This document shows positions 52,487-60,686 of a DNA stretch of 64,000 nucleotides, piece after piece. The DNA comes from DLAJ01 sp023663615. GTDB taxonomy: Bacteria; Bacillota; Clostridia; Lachnospirales; Lachnospiraceae. Under the pieces are notes generated by a model, which was not told the DNA's origin, did not search any database, and worked only from the letters and a program-made list of their open reading frames with translations. The translations under genes and the position numbers were made by a program. The stretch is from assembly GCA_023663615.1 (NCBI GenBank), contig JAMPHA010000001.1, forward strand, positions 838,162 to 902,161. Reading direction: 5' to 3'. How positions within the stretch are numbered: position 1 is the first letter of the stretch; each line of letters starts with the position of its first letter.

Positions 52487-52540
52487 TTGCTTCATTATGA
52501 AAATAATCTCGTTTCATGAAAACTTCTTTACAACAAAAAA

Positions 52541-52568
52541 ACATCTTAAATATTAAGATGTTTTCTGC
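52541..52568 (-). terminator. Terminator of the 71-residue gene
   Basis: ACATCTTAA (52541-52549) pairs with TTAAGATGT (52553-52561), with A7 on the downstream side giving T7 on the minus strand. Confidence 0.85.
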
Positions 52569-52570
52569 TT

Positions 52571-52786
52571 TTAGAATTCCACCTGAGACAAACCGGAAAT
52601 AATGTCGCTATATTTGTTAACCTCTATCTTCTGATTCGATCCAACATAGCTATAACGATACTCATCCGCTCTGCATGCGTCAGCGTCCGGAAACAGATAT
52701 GTGTTTTGCTCCAACTGATTCACCTCAACACTCATACCTTTTTTTGTGTTGATGTTAATCTTTCCAAAGGACTGCGTCAACCCCAT
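52571..52786 (-). CDS. Unrecognised 71-residue protein with own promoter and terminator
   Basis: The start at 52786 (MGLTQSFGKININTKKGMSV) follows GGAGGAGCTTAGG; an upstream ATG at 52801 is less likely. The product ends KYSDIISGLSQVEF and has no membrane segment or known motif. It stands alone between a consensus-type promoter at 53014-53042 and a terminator, with a leader of about 220 nt. Whether it belongs to the island (regulator, antitoxin) is unknown. Confidence 0.6.
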   Translation of the reverse strand: MGLTQSFGKININTKKGMSVEVNQLEQNTYLFPDADACRADEYRYSYVGSNQKIEVNKYSDIISGLSQVEF

Positions 52787-53163
52787 CCTAAGCTCCTCCA
52801 TATTCTGATCCTGCGGGAAGTGTAGGATGCAGTGATGCCGAAATCCCCCAAGTCACCTTGTTGCAGGTACTGATCAAGCTAATCAAATAAATTTTTCTGT
52901 CGGATGTCACTGTTCGATACCACAGAAAAACTTCACCAATAGTTACCAATTATGAGCGCATGCAAAGGCATTATAAGAAAACTTTGCGACGTCAAACTAC
53001 ATAAGATATTTATATGATATACGTTCACACCATACTTGTCAACTCATTTTTGTAACTTTTTCGTAATTTTTCGCAGCTTCTCTTTCGTTTCATGCTTCGT
53101 ATGTCATATCATACACTGTTACTATCTACTTTTTTTCAAATTTTATACCTAAGTTCGTTCTTT
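52787..53163. other. Non-coding gap between the island and the polysaccharide locus
   Basis: These 377 bp contain the promoter at 53014-53042 and the presumed leader of the small gene. I see no other reading frame, tRNA or repeat. The composition is AT-rich, suggesting an insertion boundary. Confidence 0.5.
53014..53042 (-). promoter_or_regulatory. SigA promoter upstream of the 71-residue gene
   Basis: On the minus strand TTGACA (53037-53042), 17 bp, then TATCAT (53014-53019). Transcription would begin near 53007, leaving about 220 nt before the start codon at 52786. Confidence 0.75.
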
Positions 53164-54984
53164 TTACAAGCCCTCTTTCAAAAACCGGATCAGCTCATCA
53201 TTTTCTTCTTCCCGTCTGACAGCAAGGCGGACATACTGCCTTCCGTTTCCGATTTTGGCAGACAGATCCTTTATAAAGATATTTTTCTTTAATAACTTGC
53301 TTGCCAGTTCGCCGCTTGTAAATTTGTCCGTAATCTCACACATAACATAATTGGCCTGCGACGGGATCACACGGAGCCACGGTATCTGCTCCAGTTTTTC
53401 AATAAAATGCTGCCGCGCCAGAATGATCTTATCAATCGCCGCCCGGTAATCTTTTTCGTATTTCTCTGCGATCTGCATGTAAAATTCGCCAAAGGAATTG
53501 ATGTTCCAGATCGGCAGTTTTTGTTTTACCGCGCTTATCATCTCCTGATCTGCGCTTGCCAATACTCCCAGCCTCAGCCCCGGAACGCCATAAGACTTTG
53601 AAATGCTTTTGATCACAAAAAGCCCCGTTCCATAGCGGGTAAGCGCTTCTTCCGAGATCATGGTCAGTTCTTCCAGATTTTTCCCATTTCCGACAAAATC
53701 CACAAAGCTTTCATCTATGATCAGATTGATCTTTTTCTCTCTGCACCAGAAGATCAGCCTTTCCGCCTCCGCGCGCTCCATATAGCGTCCGCTTGGGTTA
53801 TCCGGATTGATCAATATGATCGTCTCCACCGGATTCTTTTCAAAGTAAGCCATCACATCTTCCGCGGTATAAGAAAAATCATCGGTCTGCACCGTCATGA
53901 CCACACATCTTTCCGGCTCTAATCTGTTCGGATATTCTTCAAATGTCGGACGGATCACGCCTGCTTTTCCCGGCAGCATCTTAAGCAGGATGTCGATCAG
54001 TTCGGCGGCGCCGTTCCCGATCGCTATGTACCCGTCGGACACGCCGAACTTTTTACCCGCGAGCAGGCTGTTCACCCTCATTCCGGACGGATACTGTGTC
54101 AGCAGCGTCTCAAAATTCGCTTTCATTTCCTCTTTCATTTTCTCAGGCGGATAATAGGGGTTTACCAGGTAACAAAAGTCCAGCATCTTTGGGTAGCGCC
54201 AGTATCCACCGTACCTTTTGGAGATCATACTGTATTTTTGTTCTCCGGATTCCGCAAACAGGCTCTCTGCAATGTCCAGATCCTGAATATCATCGATCTC
54301 ATACCATGTCTGCCCGGTCAGCCTTTTTGCCCGTATTTCCTTCGTGTCAAGTAATGCGATGAGTTTTATGACGGATTCGTAATATTCATTATCTCCCATT
54401 GCGGTCTTATATGCGTTCAGGAACGGGACATAGGTATTCTTTGAAAAGTGCCGGCTGAATTTATATACGTTCACTGTCTTATAATAGTTTTCTTTCTCGC
54501 TGAAGTTCAAATATTTCCCCGGAATAAAATCGCAGATACAGTCTTCCCCATCCAGAACCATGCAGGTTCCGTCCATCCAGCTCTCGAATTTGTCCGCAAG
54601 CGCCAGTGTCTCCCGCGGATCGTTTAAGATCAGGTCGATGATCTCTTCTTCAAAAATCAGATCCGATTCTAAGATGAGCGTATCTTCCGCCACCAGGTAT
54701 TCTTCCGTCAGCGCAAGCGAATAGATATTATTTGTCTTGTAGTATATCGGATTGTCGATAAATTCGACCGGCGTTTTTATATCAAGTCCCTGAATGTAGC
54801 CGATCAGTTTCTGTGCTTCATATCCCACCACGAGAACGATACGGGACAGTCCCTTTTTGTCAAGGATCCCAAGCATTCTCTCGATAAGCGTCTTTCCGTT
54901 TACCCGGACCATGCATTTTGTGTTGTTCTGTGTCAATTTTTTTAGCCGCTTTCCCATTCCGGCCGCCAGGATCACTGCCTGCAT
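53164..54984 (-). CDS. Nucleotidyltransferase-aminotransferase fusion (LicC/PntC-like)
   Basis: Residues 1-240 are a sugar-phosphate-type nucleotidyltransferase: VILAAGMGKRLKKLTQNNTK (4-23, with the GxGxR motif) and NNIYSLALTEEYLVAEDTLI. Residues 255-606 are a fold-I PLP aminotransferase of the HisC/CobD kind, with INPDNPSGRY and the lysine in VIKSISKSYGVPGLRLGVLA (about 475). Fusions of a CTP-dependent transferase with an aminotransferase occur in phosphonate (PntC) and choline phosphate decoration; the substrate here is inference. The C-terminal helix ends ENDELIRFLKEGL. Confidence 0.8.
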   Translation of the reverse strand: MQAVILAAGMGKRLKKLTQNNTKCMVRVNGKTLIERMLGILDKKGLSRIVLVVGYEAQKLIGYIQGLDIKTPVEFIDNPIYYKTNNIYSLALTEEYLVAEDTLILESDLIFEEEIIDLILNDPRETLALADKFESWMDGTCMVLDGEDCICDFIPGKYLNFSEKENYYKTVNVYKFSRHFSKNTYVPFLNAYKTAMGDNEYYESVIKLIALLDTKEIRAKRLTGQTWYEIDDIQDLDIAESLFAESGEQKYSMISKRYGGYWRYPKMLDFCYLVNPYYPPEKMKEEMKANFETLLTQYPSGMRVNSLLAGKKFGVSDGYIAIGNGAAELIDILLKMLPGKAGVIRPTFEEYPNRLEPERCVVMTVQTDDFSYTAEDVMAYFEKNPVETIILINPDNPSGRYMERAEAERLIFWCREKKINLIIDESFVDFVGNGKNLEELTMISEEALTRYGTGLFVIKSISKSYGVPGLRLGVLASADQEMISAVKQKLPIWNINSFGEFYMQIAEKYEKDYRAAIDKIILARQHFIEKLEQIPWLRVIPSQANYVMCEITDKFTSGELASKLLKKNIFIKDLSAKIGNGRQYVRLAVRREEENDELIRFLKEGL

Positions 54985-55044
54985 GTTTTACCGCCTTTCT
55001 GACTGTATTTCTTCAAAAGTCTTTCGTTCAAACTGAATTCCTTT

Positions 55045-55434
55045 TTATTCATAAATATATGCGTTATAAATATAACGGCTGTTCCAATATACCTCATTAA
55101 CATTTTCTGTAAATCGTACTCTTTTCCCATGGCGGCTCTGTTCTCAATCCACTCTTTTGACAAAAACAGTTTGTTCAGTCCTTTATAATGAGAATCATAA
55201 ATTTGACAGTGGAAAAATATTGAAATACACTATCTGCTAACACAAGATCAAATTTTTGTTCTGTATCGATTGTGTCTGCTTCTCCACAGGATACATCCGC
55301 ACATACATTCTGTTTACAAACACGGATCAAGCTCTGCGAATAATCAATCCCACTCAGACAGTCAATCCCTCGTTTCTGAAACAGCATCAGGTTTACCCCG
55401 CTTCCGCATCCGACCTCAAAAACGCTTCCGACCG
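55045..55434 (-). pseudogene. Frameshifted class I SAM methyltransferase remnant
   Basis: Reading on the minus strand, VGSVFEVGCGSGVNLMLFQK (motif I) continues with ADVSCGEADTIDTEQKFDLV and LADSVFQYFSTVKF; after a frame change YDSHYKGLNKLFLSKEWIEN follows, and after another change ENVNEVYWNSRYIYNAYIYE ends at 55045. Together these make a recognisable methyltransferase with two frameshifts and no start. Its 5' part is missing and joins a fucosyltransferase-like fragment. Confidence 0.75.
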
Positions 55435-55610
55435 ACTGACCGATTATGGAACATATCGTCTAGATAACTCCACTTTCGATTATTCTCCCATTTATAAGGA
55501 GCAATCACAATTAGATTTTTCTTGGTATAGTGCCGCAATTGCAACACTTTTGCATAGGCGGCCATAAACATCTGATTTCCTACCCCCCCTCCTATCTTTA
55601 CAATGGCCAT
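55416..55610 (-). pseudogene. Truncated glycosyltransferase family 11-like N-terminus
   Basis: The fragment begins MAIVKIGGGVGNQMFMAAYA at 55610, the start of alpha-1,2-fucosyltransferase-like enzymes (family 11), and runs 64 residues to KWSYLDDMFHNRSVGRKRF. Complete enzymes are about 290 residues. The run of seven G at 55583-55589 encodes part of the glycine stretch. The frame stops where the methyltransferase remnant begins, so the pair is the result of a deletion that joined two genes. Confidence 0.7.
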
Positions 55611-55650
55611 AATTCTCTTACCTACTTCTCTCAAGTCCCTTTTGACGCTT

Positions 55651-57780
55651 TTAATGGGTCTCACCTTCCATTTGCATTGCATACAAAATCCGTTTACCAA
55701 AATAAACGCTTTCCTCTCCCATATCATCCAGTTGAATCCGCGTTTCCACCTCATAACGGTTTGTAATAATAAAAACATACTCATTTCTATGTGTTATAAT
55801 TTCATGCGGGTTTTTCACAACATGACCCATAAAATAGGTGTCATTTTTCTTTGCACTGTTATCCCATATCTCATATACCGGAAGTCCTGATTTTTCAATA
55901 AACTCTTTCGCGAACTCCGACGCACCGAATAAAATGATCTTCTTCTCATGTATATCCCGATAAAAATCTGCGATTGAAAATTCTCCTAACTCCGCCATCC
56001 ACTTTCTGATTTTCTCCGGCGTTTCCCTTAACACGCGTAAAGTGCGATTATTTCTAAAATATTTTCCGTCAAAATCAAGATAATAATGACAGAGCAATTC
56101 ATACCAGCGTTCGCTTACCACCGTCAATGCCGCTTTCAATTTTTCATCCGCACCTTTACTGAGTGCTATATTAAACGCTTCATCCGGATCGTCTTCCAAA
56201 TCATACGCTGCGATACATTTTCCTGCATCCATAAACTCATTTAAGGACGCCAAATAGGTCGCACTATATTTCTGATTTCTATATCCAAACTTAATCTGAG
56301 CTCTAATTATATTCGGACATCCGTTAATCCATTCCGTGTGAAGCTCATTATGGATATTCTCGCCGTCGAGGAAATTTGTTCCCTTATATTCCTTCGGTGT
56401 GGAAATCCCTAAAATATGGAGCAAAGAAACAGGTATATCCAAATTTTCAAGCAATTCTGTATTTTTTTGAGGATTTATTCCATTTCCTGCCATATAAAAC
56501 GGAATATTGAAGTGCGTCCGGTGATAAACAAACTCATCATCCTCCAGCGCCGTTACCGGATACATAAAATTGGAAAATCCATGATCCGCCGTTATGAGCA
56601 AATACGAATCCTTGAAAAAACCTCTCTTTTCTAATTCCTCCCACATTCTTTTCAACTGTCTCTCAATATGCATTAGGGAAAGTGTCCGCGAAACAGACAT
56701 TTTCATATCCGGCATATCCTTTAACGCCGCCTTGATGAATTCCAATTTTTCCTGATAACCGCCCTCGTCGTTCTCCATGATATTTTCCCAATAATGGAAA
56801 TCAAACACATGCAGATAAGAGCAAAATGCCTTCTCGTCTGTTTTAGCGTCCAGCCATTTAAGGAAATGGTCAATTTGCCTTCCCATTGTCGGCGCAGAAT
56901 GCCTACCGTCAAAGCAGTCTCTTACATGAGAAAGCAGCAGATTCCCTGTTTGAACACACCGGTTTCCAATTTCTCCGGCAATTATATTTTCTACTTTATT
57001 TTGATATTTAACATCTGTCTTGGAAAATTTTCTATTAATATTAAAGAAACGTTTTTTGTTTCTATAATCAATTTCCATAAATATCTTTGCTTCCTCCGGT
57101 GTTGGAAGATTATCCAAAACCGAATTGACCATCCGTTCTCTTGTTGTATATTCTGTCTCCAACAGTCCCGTGTTCAAAAAATATTTATAAAATCTGTGTT
57201 CTTTTTGTAATGACAACAGCTCATCAATATATTGCTCCGGCTCATGGATATAAGCATCATATTCTTTTTTCTTTGCAGGATTACTTTCATCATAAAAACG
57301 CTCAAACAGAAGATGGACCACCTCCGCAAACAGCGCCCTTTCTTCCTTTTTAAGAGCCCCCCTGTTATATAGAGAAAAAAAGTAGCTTAATCTGAATTGC
57401 CAAAAGTCATATACTGCCATTCCCTCATAATTGAAAGTACCCAGCGTCTTATATCCGTAAACATCCGCCGGGAAATCGTCGAGCACCGTCGTAGCTCCAC
57501 CCATATATATCTGATACCCATTTTCTTTTAGCACACTCAGCATCGTTTTGTTGGAATGCGTAAAATATGCCAGATAATTCTGGTTATCCAAAGGATATTG
57601 GGACGCAAACAGCCCTTGTAATCCCGCTTCCGTAAACGGTCCTGATGAATACATCCCCGTCGTGTGATAGGTCAGTTCTTCCAACTTGTGAAAAAATGAA
57701 TTTTTATAAGCCTTCTTATATTCCTCAATATACCAATAGGAAAGTGCGTCAATGCACAATATTACTACATTGTTTTTCAA
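55651..57780 (-). CDS. Sulfatase/LtaS-type phosphotransferase with C-terminal Rossmann-like domain
   Basis: This 709-residue protein has a metal-dependent alkaline phosphatase-type core: NVVILCIDALSYWYIEEYKK (4-23, metal ligand D), SGPFTEAGLQGL with the likely nucleophile T (about 46-57) and LLITADHGFSNF with D and H. The last 110 residues, from about 600 (KKIILFGASEFAKEFIEKSG), form a Rossmann-type unit also found at the N-terminus of the FkbM protein at 58369. It lacks a signal peptide or membrane helices, so it is probably cytoplasmic, unlike LtaS. A role in adding phosphate-linked groups to a glycan is inference. Confidence 0.75.
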   Translation of the reverse strand: MKNNVVILCIDALSYWYIEEYKKAYKNSFFHKLEELTYHTTGMYSSGPFTEAGLQGLFASQYPLDNQNYLAYFTHSNKTMLSVLKENGYQIYMGGATTVLDDFPADVYGYKTLGTFNYEGMAVYDFWQFRLSYFFSLYNRGALKKEERALFAEVVHLLFERFYDESNPAKKKEYDAYIHEPEQYIDELLSLQKEHRFYKYFLNTGLLETEYTTRERMVNSVLDNLPTPEEAKIFMEIDYRNKKRFFNINRKFSKTDVKYQNKVENIIAGEIGNRCVQTGNLLLSHVRDCFDGRHSAPTMGRQIDHFLKWLDAKTDEKAFCSYLHVFDFHYWENIMENDEGGYQEKLEFIKAALKDMPDMKMSVSRTLSLMHIERQLKRMWEELEKRGFFKDSYLLITADHGFSNFMYPVTALEDDEFVYHRTHFNIPFYMAGNGINPQKNTELLENLDIPVSLLHILGISTPKEYKGTNFLDGENIHNELHTEWINGCPNIIRAQIKFGYRNQKYSATYLASLNEFMDAGKCIAAYDLEDDPDEAFNIALSKGADEKLKAALTVVSERWYELLCHYYLDFDGKYFRNNRTLRVLRETPEKIRKWMAELGEFSIADFYRDIHEKKIILFGASEFAKEFIEKSGLPVYEIWDNSAKKNDTYFMGHVVKNPHEIITHRNEYVFIITNRYEVETRIQLDDMGEESVYFGKRILYAMQMEGETH

Positions 57781-57811
57781 CCCTTATTCCTCCTGTCCGT
57801 TCACGGTCAAA

Positions 57812-58294
57812 TCATCGTATTCTTTTTGCAGGAACTCCCGCATAGACACTGTCTTTCTCTGTGTCCCGTAATAGCACTGAATTTGCTCCAATGCGGGTAT
57901 TTTCTGCTACTCTAACAGCCCCGATTACTTTTGAGCCAGCATAAATAATTACCCCATCCTCCAAAACAGGATATTCATTTCTAACACTACGTTTTTTCCA
58001 CGCTTCAATGCTTTTTGCTCCTAAAGTCGTCTGTTGATAAATAGTACAATTGTCTCCTATTTTTACATATTCTCCTATTATAATACCATTCGGATGAGGC
58101 AGTCTTAATCCTTCCCCGACTTTACAATGATTTCCGATAAAAATTCCATAACATTGTACTAATTTTTTGTTATAATAGCGGGCAATTATATTATTTTCTC
58201 GTTTGCCCCCCCCCCAAAAAAATACTCGGCACACTCTGCCAATACAATTTCGCCTTAATCCAATAAACAGCTCTTGCGTTTTCAGTCTTTCCAT
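57812..58294 (-). CDS. Serine acetyltransferase-like protein with poly-G tract near the N-terminus
   Basis: The 160-residue protein has the left-handed beta-helix of hexapeptide acyltransferases: VGEGLRLPHPNGIIIGEYVK, IGDNCTIYQQTTLG and VRVAENTRIGANSVLLRDTE, with the His of LPHPNGIIIG like that of CysE-type enzymes. It ends VYAGVPAKRIR as expected. At 58206-58215 ten G (minus strand) follow eight T; they fall in FFWGGGKREN (about residues 25-34). Length change by one G would shift the frame. The 5' part upstream of the tract is uncertain. It probably acetylates a sugar or serine in the polymer. Confidence 0.7.
   Translation of the reverse strand: MERLKTQELFIGLRRNCIGRVCRVFFWGGGKRENNIIARYYNKKLVQCYGIFIGNHCKVGEGLRLPHPNGIIIGEYVKIGDNCTIYQQTTLGAKSIEAWKKRSVRNEYPVLEDGVIIYAGSKVIGAVRVAENTRIGANSVLLRDTEKDSVYAGVPAKRIR
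58206..58223 (-). repeat. Homopolymer tracts G10 and T8 in the acetyltransferase gene
   Basis: The plus strand shows C10 at 58206-58215 directly followed by A8 at 58216-58223, i.e. T8G10 on the coding strand. Such long runs change length readily by slipped-strand replication. Confidence 0.9.
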
Positions 58295-58368
58295 AATATC
58301 TTCTTCTGATTTGGTGCCATCCCAACAAAACAGACATATACTTTCCCCCCAAAATCATCGTGAGCTTT

Positions 58369-59412
58369 TCAGATGGCATATAGCACCGTCTCCCACGCGT
58401 AGCTTGTATAATGCCGGATATAAAACCTATAATCCTCCCGATATTCCATAAGCAACTGTGGTATTTCATAAATATCACTTGGTTTATGGTAAATAGATAC
58501 CGCCAACCGCGGCTTATATTCTTTGATTGTATTCACTGCCCCTTTCAACGTCTCCATTTCTGCGCCCTCTACATCCAGCTTAATAAAGGTTGCCCGTTCT
58601 CCTTGCAGAACATTGTCTATACTCTCTGCGTCCAGCACAATCTCGCCGGCATCGGATACTCTGGAGCCTGAGCCCTTGTTAGAAAAATGTAATTTCTCCT
58701 TTTTATTCCATGTCGCATAGGGCAGCAACTCAAAATTATTCAGTTTTACATTTTCCTTACATCTCTGATAGTTAAACTTTGAGGGTTCAAAAGCCCATAT
58801 CCGTTTATATTCTCCTCCGCACCATTTTGCAAACTGCATGCTTGTATCCGCATCAAAGCATCCTGCATCAATAAACACCTCTTGCGCTCCTACCGGGTTC
58901 AACTCAGGGCAGTCAAAATATTGAATACCTGTTGTGGCATAAATCGTCCCCAAACGAGGATACCAAATATTTTCTCTTGGGAAATAATCAGACGTCAAAT
59001 TATATAACAGCTCTCCTGCATGATTATGAGATGCGATCACAACATAATAGTCCTCCCTCTGTTCTTTCACCTCTGCGGGCGAAAAAACGGTTCTTCCGCA
59101 AAAATCACTTCCCCACTTCGCCTCATCATTATCACAAAAAGCGTGAACTGATATACCGTTTTTCCTCAATATATCATATGTCATCTTTCCGTCCGTACCG
59201 GCCCCGAAAATAACTAATTTTTTATCTCCTATATTTTCTCGAAAATCATCATACGGCGAGATATTCCATTGACGATCCAACTCCAGCAACACGTTCATAA
59301 AATCACTGTATTTTTTATTTCCAAACAGCATCTCCCATTTTACAGAAAACAATTTGCGCGATTCCTCATCCTGCAGTTTCTCGTAAAACTTTGACATCAA
59401 ACTTAAATCCAT
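58369..59412 (-). CDS. FkbM-family methyltransferase with N-terminal Rossmann domain
   Basis: The 347-residue protein starts MDLSLMSKFYEKLQDEESRK after GAGGAGGAAAATAAG. Residues 55-150 make a Rossmann-like unit (KLVIFGAGTDGKMTYDILRK). Residues 170-347 are an FkbM SAM-dependent O-methyltransferase: VFIDAGCFDADTSMQFAKWC (motif I), IWAFEPSKFNYQRCKENV and FIKLDVEGAEMETLKGAVNT. FkbM enzymes methylate hydroxyls of sugars or amino acids in surface polymers. It stands between the decarboxylase and the acetyltransferase on the same strand. Confidence 0.88.
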   Translation of the reverse strand: MDLSLMSKFYEKLQDEESRKLFSVKWEMLFGNKKYSDFMNVLLELDRQWNISPYDDFRENIGDKKLVIFGAGTDGKMTYDILRKNGISVHAFCDNDEAKWGSDFCGRTVFSPAEVKEQREDYYVVIASHNHAGELLYNLTSDYFPRENIWYPRLGTIYATTGIQYFDCPELNPVGAQEVFIDAGCFDADTSMQFAKWCGGEYKRIWAFEPSKFNYQRCKENVKLNNFELLPYATWNKKEKLHFSNKGSGSRVSDAGEIVLDAESIDNVLQGERATFIKLDVEGAEMETLKGAVNTIKEYKPRLAVSIYHKPSDIYEIPQLLMEYREDYRFYIRHYTSYAWETVLYAI

Positions 59413-59459
59413 CTTATTTTCCTCCTCTGATCCATTTTTATATTTCGTAGACTTCCCTC

Positions 59460-60670
59460 TTATAAAAAATCCATAAAAACACTTTCGTTATTTTGTTTTT
59501 TCTTGATTAGACAAAAGTCCTCTTTTTCTAATTCTAAAATCGGCACATCCGGTAATATAAACGGTGGCTTCATTACAACACTGTACGAGCCCACATTATG
59601 GAATACTACAAAGTCGCCTACGGCAAGCTTTCCTGAATAATTCTTAAATAAATAATCCGATTCAATACAAGTATATCCCGCCATATCCAAGTCCTCATAT
59701 TGCTTCAATTCCCCGCCTGAATATACCGTGATTGGTCGTTTCACACTTTTTACCGAAGGATTCATATTATATGTACTTCCCGTAAGCGTTGCAATCGCTT
59801 TCCCGCGGACATACTTAATATTGACCACACGTGTTACAAAGCGCATGGTATCAGCAACAAGTGCGCTTCCCGGTTCAATGATCAACTTTGGCTTTTCGTT
59901 GTGATCTTTATATATCTTTGCCATTCCTCCTGCCACAATTTTGGCATAATCCTCATAGGAGGGCGGTTCAAAGGAAAACTGTCCGGCAAAATCATCGCTA
60001 ATCTTTCCCATATATCCGCCGCCCAGACTGATATAGGACCACACATGATCTTTCATTTCCCCCTGAAGAAGATTCTCCAAATTTTCCATTCTGTCCCGAA
60101 ATGAATCCAGTGAGCGAAAAGGCAGATGGCAATGTAACCCCGCTACACGCAGATTCAAAAAGCTATTCAAACGATTGATCGCGTTTCTCAGTTCCTCTTT
60201 TGGTATTCCAAAACGGGATGGCACATCCTGTTCAATATCCATGTTGTATCTGACTCCAACAGCGAACTGTTTATCACGATAACGTTTTGCAATATCCTGA
60301 ACAATTATGCTTTCGTAATCGGAATCAATATTCAAATACCCCCCCCAAGCATAAATTGTTCTATAACCGATTGTTTTTTATATGGTCCGTTATAATAGAT
60401 ATGATGCAGATCTACTCCCAAATTCAGCGCCAGCCCCAGTTCCATCTCTGATACCACTTCCGCATAACCGCCAAGTTGATCAATCATTTTGCACAATTTA
60501 GGTGTATAATTTGTCTTATAGGAATAGGCAATATGTGTATCAGGGTAATATTTTTGAAATGCCTCCAGCATTTCCCGATAATTGCTCTCATATAAGCTAC
60601 TGTCCAACAGATAAAAAGAATCTCCATATTCTCTTGAAATCCGGTCTAGCCGCTCATAATTGATGTCCAT
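59460..60670 (-). pseudogene. PLP fold-III decarboxylase split by a poly-G tract (likely phase-variable)
   Basis: Two frames belong to one protein. The first runs from 60670 (MDINYERLDRISREYGDSFY, Shine-Dalgarno GGAGGAAT) to a stop at 60332 with the PLP lysine in HIAYSYKTNYTPKLCKMI, and ends FMLGGGI. The second continues in another frame with NIDSDYESIIVQDIAKRY and has GLHCHLPFRSLDS, ISLGGGYMGKISDD and LIIEPGSALVADTM. Between them is G8 (60339-60346). With nine G the reading becomes LGGGYLNIDSDYESI and the gene is whole. The family is diaminopimelate/ornithine decarboxylase-like, probably modifying an amino acid of a surface glycan. Confidence 0.82.
60339..60346 (-). repeat. Homopolymer G8 tract breaking the decarboxylase frame
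   Basis: The plus strand reads ATACCCCCCCCAAGC. Eight C (G on the coding strand) put the two halves out of frame; nine would join them. Confidence 0.9.
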
Positions 60671-60686
60671 CGCATTCCTCCGTTTT

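Noticed and set aside
54972..55163. 63-codon frame after the fusion gene
   Set aside because: The other frames of this DNA give methyltransferase sequence; this one is a mixed product of the frameshifted remnant.
58191..58478. Second frame over the start of the acetyltransferase (MPSEKLTMILGGK...)
   Set aside because: It ends in the poly-G region and lacks known similarity; it could only matter if slippage joins it to the acetyltransferase, which is noted under findings.
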